From assembly GCA_964532225.1 (NCBI GenBank), contig CAZHHM010000006.1, positions 1 to 64,000 of the forward strand: a stretch of DNA of 64,000 nucleotides, read 5' to 3'. This document shows positions 50,377-57,532 of this stretch, in pieces. The stretch comes from CAZHHM01 sp964532225 (GTDB taxonomy: Bacteria; Margulisbacteria; WOR-1; JAKLHX01). The first letter of the stretch is position 1; each line of letters begins with the position of its first letter. Under the pieces are notes generated by a model. The model searched no databases. It saw nothing but the letters and a program-made list of their open reading frames with translations, and was not told the DNA's origin. Made by a program: the position numbers and the translations under genes.

Positions 50377-51438
50377 CTATTTAGCTTCGAAATACTTCAG
50401 GGTGCCCTCGTTCTTCAACGCCCTAAAGATCGTCACTATCTCTTCCGCCAGCCTGATCTCAAGCCCAATCTGGTCCTCTTGAGACATATTGACCCATTCT
50501 TCAGTGTGAGAGAGCACGTTAATGGCGGCTTCATTACGTTTTACGGACCCAAGCTCTCTATATCCCATATTGAGCAGCATGGCATGGTAAGGAGTATCTT
50601 CTAGCATTTTAAGATAAATATCCGTCCCTCGGTAGGTGAACTTAGATATGTTTGCCTGATCAAGGAGCAAGCCCAGCATCCTTGGGGTCAGCCCGTCACC
50701 GTAATTCAGAGAAAAAAGCATGTCATATTTGCCGTTACGGATCTCTTCAAGAGCCAATGAGATCTCCCTTATGCTCATCGAATTCGAGTGAGGCGGCATA
50801 TGTTCAAGTATGTAAGGGCTGACATTAAAAAGCTCAAGCCTGTCATCAAGGTACTGGAAAAGATAATGCGGGCTCTGACTTAAGTATCTTTCGTCGAAAT
50901 TTAAAAATTCCTGAGAAGGAGGAACGAACATATTTACCTCGACAGTATATGCCTTGTCCATCAGCCTTCTCGTCGCCTCCCAGTATTCCTGAAAACCGCC
51001 AAATTTTCTCATGTCCAGCGAGACAGATGAGACCCTTTCGAAAAATATACCGCTATGCATGTTATCCAAGTGCAGGAGCATAGGGCCTTTTACATATTCG
51101 TGCAAGTGCTGTTCTATCTCTTCATGTTCCACATGATGGTCACGGATAAGATGAGAGATCATGCCTGACGAGAACTCGACTCCAAACACACCCTTGGTCT
51201 CTTCGGCGGCAATGGCCAGGGAACGGGTTATCGAGGGGCCGTGCAGGGCGGCGCCTTCCCTTTCTCTCATGGGGAACATCGGCCCGACCTTAAAGAACGG
51301 GACCCCGAAACCGCGGCCCCTTGCAATGTTCAAAGCATCAACGGTCCTAACGGAAGTCATTATAAAAAGCTCCTTGCTGTTTTTGTGCGCCAAAAAGGAC
51401 GACACATCTATATCGGGTGTAAATCCAGGATATTTCAC
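50377..51438 (-). CDS. Conserved-looking protein of unknown function
   Basis: A 353-residue soluble protein that I do not recognise. It has no signal peptide or membrane segment. It is rich in His and Met: SGMISHLIRDHHVEHEEIEQHLHEY (described from about 93 to 117 as a His-rich helix, written here as its parts SGMISHLIRDHH and VEHEEIEQHLHEY). It also contains LSLNYGDGLTPRMLGLLLDQ-like FSLNYGDGLTPRMLGL and ends in helices. Codon use matches its neighbours. It sits between queA and tgt and is divergent from tgt (38-bp gap), so it may share regulation, but no link to queuosine is shown. Confidence 0.8.
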   Translation of the reverse strand: MKYPGFTPDIDVSSFLAHKNSKELFIMTSVRTVDALNIARGRGFGVPFFKVGPMFPMREREGAALHGPSITRSLAIAAEETKGVFGVEFSSGMISHLIRDHHVEHEEIEQHLHEYVKGPMLLHLDNMHSGIFFERVSSVSLDMRKFGGFQEYWEATRRLMDKAYTVEVNMFVPPSQEFLNFDERYLSQSPHYLFQYLDDRLELFNVSPYILEHMPPHSNSMSIREISLALEEIRNGKYDMLFSLNYGDGLTPRMLGLLLDQANISKFTYRGTDIYLKMLEDTPYHAMLLNMGYRELGSVKRNEAAINVLSHTEEWVNMSQEDQIGLEIRLAEEIVTIFRALKNEGTLKYFEAK

Positions 51439-51463
51439 GTAAAATCCGGTGTATCAAGCGTAG

Positions 51464-51469
51464 TATAAT
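51464..51469 (+). promoter_or_regulatory. tgt -10 box, predicted leaderless
   Basis: TATAAT at 51464-51469 predicts a start at 51476, one base before the GTG of tgt. There is no Shine-Dalgarno sequence and no clear -35. Confidence 0.5.
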
Positions 51470-51476
51470 TAGCCTT

Positions 51477-52535
51477 GTGTTCAAATTCGAGATCCTCGCG
51501 AAAAAAAAGAACTCACGGGCAAGAGCGGGCAGGATACATACTTCCCACGGCGTAATAGAAACGCCCAATTTCATGCCCGTGGGGACCCAGGGAGCAGCAA
51601 AGGGTCTTACACACGACCAGCTGAAAGAATGCGGCTCTCAGATACTTCTTTCCAACACATATCATCTCTATATCCGTCCCGGAATTGAGGTTATCAGGCA
51701 GGCCGGAGGGCTCCATAAGTTCATAAGCTGGGACAAGCCGATACTCACCGACAGCGGAGGGTTCCAGGTCTTCAGTCTTTCGGATATCCGCAAGGTTAGC
51801 GAGGAAGGGGTCGAGTTCACCTCACACAAGGACGGCTCAAAGCACATGTTCACTCCTGAGAATGTTGTGGAGATGCAGCAGGCATTCGGTTCCGATATGT
51901 TCATGCCGCTGGATGTCTGCGTAGAATATCCGTGTTCAGAAAAAGATGCAAAGGAAGCAGTTGAAAGAACTACGAGGTGGGCGCAAAGAAGTTTGAAAGT
52001 CAGACAGTTGGAAAGTTCGACGTTATTCGGGATCGTGCAGGGGAGTACGTTCCCGGAGCTTAGGATGCAAAGCGCGAAAGAAATAAGAGAGCTGGGTTTC
52101 CCAGGCTATGGCATAGGCGGGCTGTCTGTTAACGAGCCGGCCAAAAAGATGTACGAGATGCTTGATGTTCAGATGCCGCTCCTTCCGGAGGATTCGCCAA
52201 AACATCTTTTGGGTGTCGGATTTCCCGAGAATATCAGAGAAGCCGTTGAAAGGGGAATAGACCTTTTTGACTGCACCATCCCTACACGTGTCGCCAGGCA
52301 CGGCACGCTGCTTACCTCAGCAGGGAGGGTCTCGATCAAGAACGCGCAGTACGAGAAGGACTTCTCTCCGATCGATGCCTCCTGCGACTGTTACGCATGC
52401 AGGAATTACACCAAGGCCTATGTACGGCATCTGTTCATGGCAAAAGAGATACTGGCAATTACTCTTATGACGATACATAACATCCGCCATTTCATGAAGC
52501 TGATGGAAAGCATAAGGCATGAGATTCACGGCTGA
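51477..52535 (+). CDS. tgt: tRNA-guanine transglycosylase
   Basis: Swaps guanine-34 for preQ1 in queuosine tRNAs. From a GTG start the 352 residues include TPNFMPVGTQGAAK, ILTDSGGFQVFSL (general acid Asp), FMPLDVCVEYP, GIGGLSVNE, the nucleophile region DLFDCTIPTRVARHG, and zinc ligands CDCYAC plus a later His (HNIRH). The length is slightly short but complete. It overlaps the EndoQ-like gene by 17 bp. Confidence 0.96.
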   Translation: MFKFEILAKKKNSRARAGRIHTSHGVIETPNFMPVGTQGAAKGLTHDQLKECGSQILLSNTYHLYIRPGIEVIRQAGGLHKFISWDKPILTDSGGFQVFSLSDIRKVSEEGVEFTSHKDGSKHMFTPENVVEMQQAFGSDMFMPLDVCVEYPCSEKDAKEAVERTTRWAQRSLKVRQLESSTLFGIVQGSTFPELRMQSAKEIRELGFPGYGIGGLSVNEPAKKMYEMLDVQMPLLPEDSPKHLLGVGFPENIREAVERGIDLFDCTIPTRVARHGTLLTSAGRVSIKNAQYEKDFSPIDASCDCYACRNYTKAYVRHLFMAKEILAITLMTIHNIRHFMKLMESIRHEIHG

Positions 52536-53754
52536 TCTGCATATACATTCAAAATACAGCCGCGCCACGTCAAAGGACATGGACCTTGAGCACATCAGCG
52601 AATGGGCGGGATACAAAGGCATCGACCTTGTCGGCACGGGCGACTTTACTCATCCGTTCTGGTACGCGGAGCTGAAAAAGAAGCTCAAGGATGAAGGCAA
52701 CGGGCTGTTCTCGTTCGGCAAGACCAGATTCATGCTGACGACCGAAGTATGCAATATCTTCCACAAGGACGAGAAGCTCAGAAAAGTGCACACTATGATA
52801 TTTGCCCCTTCGTTCGAGGCCGTTGACAGGATAAACAAGGAGCTTACCAGACTTGCGGACCTAATGTCCGACGGGCGCCCCGTCTTCACCATCAGCTCAA
52901 AGAAGCTGGCGGAGATAGTGCTTTCTGCCTCAAGGGAATGCATGATAGTGCCTGCACATATCTGGACCCCCTGGTTCTCGATGTTCGGCTCAAATTCCGG
53001 TTTTGACAGCATCCCTGAATGTTTCGAAGAATACTCCAGGAACATCTTTGCGGCAGAGACCGGCCTTTCATCGGACCCGTCAATGAACTGGAGGGTAAGC
53101 AAGCTGGACCGTATCTGCCTGATATCAAATTCCGACGCGCATTCCCCGGCCAAGATCGGCAGGGAAGCGAACATTTTCAATACGGATATGAGCTATTCGG
53201 CTATATACGAAGCGTTAAGGAAAAAGGACGGAACAAAGCTCGTGTCGACAATAGAGTTCTATCCTGAAGAAGGGAAGTACCATCATGACGGCCACAGCGG
53301 CTGCAATGTCATGATGTCCCCGGAAGAAACAAAAAAGAAAAAAGGTAAATGTCCCGTATGCAAAAAACAGCTGACGATAGGAGTGCTCAACCGCATCGAC
53401 CAGCTTGCAGACAGGCCGGACGGATATACGCCGGAGAACGCCATCCCGTTCAGGAGCCTTATCCCATTAACGGAGATCATTTCGGAAGTGATCGAAAAGG
53501 GCATAGACACCATGGCCGTGAAGAACGAGTACACAAGGCTTGTCTCCACTTTCGGGAACGAGATGAAGATACTCAATGAAATACCTTTGAAAGACCTTAA
53601 AGCCTATTCGTCATCAGAGGTAGCAGAGGCCGTAGGAAGGGTAAGGGATGGCAGGATAAAGATCATACCCGGTTATGACGGACAGTACGGAACGGTGAAA
53701 GTGTTCGAGGAGCCGGTGAAGAAAAGGGTGCCTGTACAGGCAGGATTATTCTAG
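52519..53754 (+). CDS. PHP-domain nuclease, Endonuclease Q-like
   Basis: A 411-residue protein with an N-terminal PHP metal site (ADLHIHSKYSRATSKDM at 5-21, VGTGDFTHP, ISNSDAHSPAKIG) and a Cys-rich middle region with GCNVMMSPEE and KGKCPVCKKQL. This layout matches Endonuclease Q, which nicks DNA 5' of deaminated bases in Thermococcales and some bacteria. The last five residues are QAGLF, resembling a beta-clamp-binding pentapeptide. Archaeal EndoQ binds PCNA in a comparable way. It overlaps tgt at its start and the next PHP gene at its end (4 bp, convergent). The substrate is inferred. Confidence 0.85.
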   Translation: MRFTADLHIHSKYSRATSKDMDLEHISEWAGYKGIDLVGTGDFTHPFWYAELKKKLKDEGNGLFSFGKTRFMLTTEVCNIFHKDEKLRKVHTMIFAPSFEAVDRINKELTRLADLMSDGRPVFTISSKKLAEIVLSASRECMIVPAHIWTPWFSMFGSNSGFDSIPECFEEYSRNIFAAETGLSSDPSMNWRVSKLDRICLISNSDAHSPAKIGREANIFNTDMSYSAIYEALRKKDGTKLVSTIEFYPEEGKYHHDGHSGCNVMMSPEETKKKKGKCPVCKKQLTIGVLNRIDQLADRPDGYTPENAIPFRSLIPLTEIISEVIEKGIDTMAVKNEYTRLVSTFGNEMKILNEIPLKDLKAYSSSEVAEAVGRVRDGRIKIIPGYDGQYGTVKVFEEPVKKRVPVQAGLF

Positions 53755-55049
53755 AACCTGCCGAGAAGTCTGTCTATCTTGTGATAGATCTTTTTGTGGT
53801 AAGGGTCGATAGTGTATATATGTCTAGCCGTTTCAAGCGCGTCCCACCACGAGCCATTATCTCTGGACCTTATGAACTCAGCGTATTTTTTATCGGTGAG
53901 ATGACGTCTTACCTGTCTAAAAAGCGCCATGCCTGCATCACTATTCATGTCTAGACCTGCGCCCATTCGCTTTTCATACGGGAAGATCGAGTGATAGTCT
54001 GAACCGCCGTCAATGCTCAGGTTCAGCTCTTCGGCGAGCATAGTATACCTGTATTCCTGGAACGTGGAGTGCGCGCTGTGCCTGGCCTCTATCCCGTTAA
54101 GCAGCCCACGGCTTGCCAGAGAACGGATCTGGCCTTCAACCTCTCTCCAACCGTTAACAGATGGGTCGCTTTTCGCGGGATGGGCGAAAACTATCCATGA
54201 CCCCAGTTCGTGCAGCCTTTCAAGAAAGCCGTTCATCCTGTGATCACTGGTCTCGATTATATCAAGCGAGGGGACGAGCACGCTCCGTAAAAAACGCCGG
54301 AAGACTTCGCTTGTCTCGCGCCATGACGTACCCTTATCGATTATCCCTATCTTCCTGTTCGACAATGCCTCGGGCAACCCCATGCCTTTTGATGCCAATT
54401 TGAAGATCTCCGCCATTTTCCATATCTTCATTTCCCTGAAATCCCTTATAGTACTGCCTATCGTATCGCGTATCCAGACACGGGATTTCCCGTCTTTAAG
54501 CAGGTCCCAGAATACTCTTTCCATGCTTTGATCGGCCAATAAAAGGGCCTTTTCAATAGGGAACCAGCTTAATGCTGCCATCTCCTGGACTGCTATACCG
54601 CAGCGGTTCGCTATCATATCATCAAAAACAGCATAATTACCCTTTAAAAACGGGTCAAAATAGACCTTTATGTGTGCGGGCTTTTTGTTGATGAACATAG
54701 ACAGCTCGATCCCTCCGAAAGTATAGTCTATTCCCATGTCCATGGCTGCACTTATATCGTGAAGGATATCCCCGTATTTGTTATGGTCTGTTATTACAAG
54801 GGTGCCGACATTGCTCTCGTTTGCGATCTTGAATATCTGCATAGGAGTGAAAGCTCCGTCAGACAGGTTGCTGTGAATGTGCGGGTCGCAAAGCCGGCCT
54901 GTTTGTAATGAAAGTCTTGCATTCGCCCATGGTATTATCTCGCTCACGATCGCGGGCTTTATATATGACATGTCCCTTGAAGTGAACGTCCGGTTCTGTA
55001 TGCACCTGTTCAATGTTTTTAAGCTGTTAGGTACGCGGTATGAGCTCAT
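53751..55049 (-). CDS. PHP-domain phosphoesterase-like protein
   Basis: A 432-residue protein with a PHP metal site: DPHIHSNLSDGAFTP (about 55-69), TLVITDHNKYG, GGIELSMF, FAHPAK and DGGSDYHSI near residue 350. This pattern resembles the RNase AM (YciV)/3',5'-bisphosphate phosphatase branch, but an extra segment of about 150 residues (about 125-270) intervenes. Its N-terminal 45 residues have no recognised domain. Its function is not determined. It converges on the EndoQ-like gene with a 4-bp stop overlap (TCTAGA). Confidence 0.8.
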   Translation of the reverse strand: MSSYRVPNSLKTLNRCIQNRTFTSRDMSYIKPAIVSEIIPWANARLSLQTGRLCDPHIHSNLSDGAFTPMQIFKIANESNVGTLVITDHNKYGDILHDISAAMDMGIDYTFGGIELSMFINKKPAHIKVYFDPFLKGNYAVFDDMIANRCGIAVQEMAALSWFPIEKALLLADQSMERVFWDLLKDGKSRVWIRDTIGSTIRDFREMKIWKMAEIFKLASKGMGLPEALSNRKIGIIDKGTSWRETSEVFRRFLRSVLVPSLDIIETSDHRMNGFLERLHELGSWIVFAHPAKSDPSVNGWREVEGQIRSLASRGLLNGIEARHSAHSTFQEYRYTMLAEELNLSIDGGSDYHSIFPYEKRMGAGLDMNSDAGMALFRQVRRHLTDKKYAEFIRSRDNGSWWDALETARHIYTIDPYHKKIYHKIDRLLGRF

Positions 55050-55101
55050 TTTTCCCTTGCACCAATATCGACCGGTAATAACGATAATTTCACGGACTTG
55101 C

Positions 55102-55107
55102 TATAAT
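55102..55107 (+). promoter_or_regulatory. Promoter of the tRNA-Gln locus
   Basis: TGCTATAAT (extended -10, hexamer at 55102-55107) lies 27 bp before the 5' tRNA fragment. It probably served the original tRNA and now reads through fragment, GIY-YIG ORF and intact tRNA. Confidence 0.5.
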
Positions 55108-55134
55108 TAAGAGGTCTTTTATCTACCGGTGCGT

Positions 55135-55196
55135 TGGGGGATCGTCTAATGGCCCGCCCGCAACGCTTCGCGTAGCGATGCGGGCGCGGTAGGACA
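55135..55196 (+). pseudogene. 5' fragment of tRNA-Gln, interrupted by a palindrome
   Basis: TGGGGGATCGTCTAATGG (55135-55152) matches the first 18 nt of the intact tRNA. A 35-bp insert (55153-55187) containing the palindrome gcccgcaacgct ... agcgatgcgggc follows, and then ggtaggaca (55188-55196) resumes the tRNA to about nt 25. The sequence then leaves tRNA homology and enters the GIY-YIG start codon after two bases. Confidence 0.85.
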
Positions 55197-55198
55197 TA

Positions 55199-55453
55199 AT
55201 GAGGAACATGTATTTTACTTACGTTTTAAAGAGCTTGAAAGACAATAAACTATATGTTGGGTATACTGAAGATGTTGAGGCGAGAGTTGAAAGACATAAC
55301 AATGGGTTGGTCGAGGCGACAAAAAGAAGAGTTCCATTAGAGTTGATCTACTATGAAGCTTGTAATAATAGGCAGGACGCAATAAATCGAGAAAAGCAAT
55401 TAAAGACCGGGTTTGGTAGGGCGTACTTACATAGGAGAATTACTGATCAATAA
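55199..55453 (+). CDS. GIY-YIG domain nuclease
   Basis: An 84-residue stand-alone GIY-YIG protein: YFTYVLKSLKDNKLYVGYT (GIY as TYV, YIG as YVG), the catalytic Arg in EARVERHN, and the Glu in NREKQLKTG. Single-domain members are common and poorly understood. GIY-YIG folds occur in homing endonucleases and UvrC. It starts 2 bp after a truncated tRNA-Gln, with AGGA of the tRNA remnant as its Shine-Dalgarno sequence, and an intact tRNA-Gln follows. It is more AT-rich than its surroundings. This placement suggests a mobile element that targets this tRNA (inference). Confidence 0.9.
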   Translation: MRNMYFTYVLKSLKDNKLYVGYTEDVEARVERHNNGLVEATKRRVPLELIYYEACNNRQDAINREKQLKTGFGRAYLHRRITDQ

Positions 55454-55473
55454 TTATTGAATTGTTTGACTCG

Positions 55474-55508
55474 TTTGTCATTTGGATTTTGTAATTTGTA
55501 ATTTCAAC
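55474..55508 (+). repeat. Heptad array before intact tRNA-Gln
   Basis: Five 7-nt units: tttgtca, tttggat, tttgtaa, tttgtaa, tttcaac. It is followed by the palindrome aacgagcgaagcgagtt (55506-55522) and then the tRNA. Confidence 0.75.
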
Positions 55509-55526
55509 GAGCGAAGCGAGTTGCAT

Positions 55527-55597
55527 TGGGGGATCGTCTAATGGTAGGACACCGCCCTTTGGAGGCGAGAATCGGGGTTCGAGTCCCTGTCCCCCAG
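55527..55597 (+). tRNA. tRNA-Gln (TTG), intact copy
   Basis: A 71-nt cloverleaf: acceptor TGGGGGA/TCCCCCA, D arm GTCT-AATGGT-AGGAC, anticodon loop CTTTGGA with anticodon TTG (Gln), and T arm CGGGG-TTCGAGT-CCCTG. The anticodon stem CCGCC/GGCGA has one mismatch at its base. CCA is not encoded. It lies between the GIY-YIG ORF and a 3' tRNA fragment. Confidence 0.93.
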
Positions 55598-55609
55598 ATA
55601 GATAGCAGG

Positions 55610-55700
55610 GATTAGATAATAGAGAGTAGATAGTAGAGAGATTATAATTAACGCAGCAACTAATATCTACTTTCTACTATCAACTATCTATTATCTTTCC
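55610..55700. repeat. Heptad snap-back array after tRNA-Gln
   Basis: Left arm (55610-55637): gattaga, taataga, gagtaga, tagtaga. Right arm (55666-55700): tctactt, tctacta, tcaacta, tctatta, tctttcc. Both have a 7-nt period and are inverted relative to each other, with a 28-nt spacer. Confidence 0.85.
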
Positions 55701-55710
55701 TGTCCGGAAC

Positions 55711-55752
55711 TGCTGCCTAGGGCAGCATGGAGGCCGAGTCCCTGTCCCCCAG
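55711..55752 (+). pseudogene. Hairpin plus 3' fragment of tRNA-Gln
   Basis: A perfect hairpin tgctgcc-tag-ggcagca (55711-55727) abuts tggaggc (55728-55734), which joins cgagtccctgtcccccag (55735-55752). Relative to the intact tRNA, 13 nt (gagaatcggggtt) are missing. It matches the tRNA from the anticodon loop to the discriminator base. Confidence 0.83.
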
Positions 55753-55762
55753 AAAAAAGATC

Positions 55763-56368
55763 TTAGCCAAGCTCCTTGACGATAAGCTCAAGCGGCACTT
55801 TCTTAGGGGAGTGCCCTTCTTTTTCCGGGTGACCTACGGGGATGATCGCCATGAACTCGCCCTTGGGTTCTCCCAGGAATTCCATGACCTCGTTCTTGAT
55901 GAGGAACATAATTCCCAGCCAGACGGAAGCAAGCCCGAGGGAGGTTGCGGCCAGAAGCAGATTTTCAACTGCTGCGGAGGAGCTCTGTATCTCCATGGTC
56001 CTGAAAAAATCCTGGGACAGCTTCTCGTCTATCTGGAACATCTCGCTGCCGTGCTTAATAAGCTCTCCCGTGTTCATGATGGCGATAACGACCGGAGCGC
56101 TGGTTATGCTTCGGGATGCCATTCGTAGCAGTGCTGAGGAAGCCCTCGGAAAACTGCCTGCGTGGGACTGAATAAGATCAGCCAGCTCTTTTTTCTTTTC
56201 GCCTTTAACGATAACGAACCGCCAGGACTGCTGATTATGTGCGGAAGGGGCCTTGTTGGCCGCGTCAAGAATGGCATGGAGCTGCTCGTCTGTCACCGGT
56301 TCGTCGGAGAACATCCTTGTGCTATGGCGCTGGTCTATGGTGTTCAGTGTGTCATTATTGATCGTCAT
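55763..56368 (-). CDS. Nitroreductase family protein
   Basis: A 201-residue FMN-binding nitroreductase-like protein: IDQRHSTRMFSDEPVTDEQL, AANKAPSAHNQQSWRFVIVKG and a C-terminal PVGHPEKEGHSPKKVPLE. The central ATSLGLASVWLG is typical. Physiological substrates are unknown; the family includes flavin and quinone reductases. It overlaps the alt-glmU gene by one base and is probably cotranscribed with it. Confidence 0.92.
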   Translation of the reverse strand: MTINNDTLNTIDQRHSTRMFSDEPVTDEQLHAILDAANKAPSAHNQQSWRFVIVKGEKKKELADLIQSHAGSFPRASSALLRMASRSITSAPVVIAIMNTGELIKHGSEMFQIDEKLSQDFFRTMEIQSSSAAVENLLLAATSLGLASVWLGIMFLIKNEVMEFLGEPKGEFMAIIPVGHPEKEGHSPKKVPLELIVKELG

Positions 56369-57531
56369 CAGCTTATAAGGTCTTTCCGCTCTTTTGCGGT
56401 GGAAGTGAAAGCCTGCCGTATCTTCTTTTCTTCATCCTTTGAGAGTGTTATCTTGCGTCTTTTCATGACGGCCTTGGCGGTCTCCACGGCCTTTTCGACA
56501 TTGTGTTCCACGAAACTGTCTCCGCCTCCCCAGGCAAAAGAGGGGATGAACTTAGGCTGGAAGCCGCTCCCGTAAACATTTGAGCAGGCCCCGACCACCG
56601 TTCCCGTGTTGAACATGGTGTTGATCCCGACCTTTGTATGGTCCCCGATGAAAGTCCCGAGAAAAGTCTTTCCGCTGTCAACGAGCTTGCCGTTGACATA
56701 CAGTTTTACGGGTTTGTAATTGTTCTTAAGGTCGGAATTGTTCGTGTTCGCTCCCAGGTTGATCCACTGGCCTATGTATGAATGGCCGATGAAACCTTCA
56801 TGCTGTTTGTTGGAGTATCCAGAAAAGACCGTTTCTTCAAGCTCTCCGCCGACCTTGCACATAGGGCCTATGCTAACCCCCTGGTACAATTTTGATCCTG
56901 CCTTTACGATCGAGCCCTTGCCTATGTACACGGGCCCCATGATGGTAGAGTTTGGCAGGACCTTTGCTCCTTCATCAATGACTACCGGACCGGTCTCGGC
57001 GTCGATCACGACAGAGGGTTTAATGACCGCATCTTTCGCGATGAAGATATCCTTTTTGTTAAGGCAGAAAACACCGGGCATTGACCCTGTGAAAGGTTTG
57101 AGACCTAACGCTCTTATGTCATATTGGATCTCGCGGCAATTCGAATATACTAGGTCCCAAAGATCGTCAACCATGTTAGCAGATACTTTCCTGACGGGGA
57201 GATCGAACTCTTTTAAAGAAGAAGAGGTTAGGTCTGCCTGCGCCGCCATTATCCTGGCCTTTGTCTTTGAAACGGCCGCGGCAACGACAGCATCACCCTG
57301 TACGAACGCGCATTCGCAGGCCGTGGAAGAGATCGCTTTAAAAAGGTCGTCGTCAATTATCACCCTGCTGTTAAGAAGATAGGTATAGGGGGAGCGGAGA
57401 CCGGCGAAACGGACAGAGGCTTTTTCCTCCAGAGTGAGCATGCCGCAGCGCAGTTCCTGCGATTTTTTCAGAATGGTGAGAGGCCGCAGGTTGCTTTCCC
57501 TGTTATCGCTGAAGAACTTATATTCCGCCAT
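56368..57531 (-). CDS. Alternative GlmU-like sugar nucleotidyl/acetyltransferase
   Basis: A 387-residue protein resembling the alternative bacterial GlmU family (putative UDP-GlcNAc pyrophosphorylase/acetyltransferase). The N-terminal part starts SDNRESNLRPLTILKKSQELRCGMLTLEEK, an aberrant nucleotidyltransferase. Hexapeptide repeats forming a left-handed beta-helix run from about 165 to 335 (IDEGAKVLPNSTIMGPVYIGKGSIVKAGSKL in consecutive turns; GDHTKVGINTMFNTGTVVG). It may supply UDP-GlcNAc if no ordinary glmU exists. It lies between ackA and the nitroreductase gene. Confidence 0.85.
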   Translation of the reverse strand: MAEYKFFSDNRESNLRPLTILKKSQELRCGMLTLEEKASVRFAGLRSPYTYLLNSRVIIDDDLFKAISSTACECAFVQGDAVVAAAVSKTKARIMAAQADLTSSSLKEFDLPVRKVSANMVDDLWDLVYSNCREIQYDIRALGLKPFTGSMPGVFCLNKKDIFIAKDAVIKPSVVIDAETGPVVIDEGAKVLPNSTIMGPVYIGKGSIVKAGSKLYQGVSIGPMCKVGGELEETVFSGYSNKQHEGFIGHSYIGQWINLGANTNNSDLKNNYKPVKLYVNGKLVDSGKTFLGTFIGDHTKVGINTMFNTGTVVGACSNVYGSGFQPKFIPSFAWGGGDSFVEHNVEKAVETAKAVMKRRKITLSKDEEKKIRQAFTSTAKERKDLIS

Positions 57532-57532
57532 A

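Noticed and set aside
55153..55526. Group I intron with homing nuclease in tRNA-Gln
   Set aside because: The insert is too short for an intron core, carries an extra full tRNA and shows no intron-like conserved segments.
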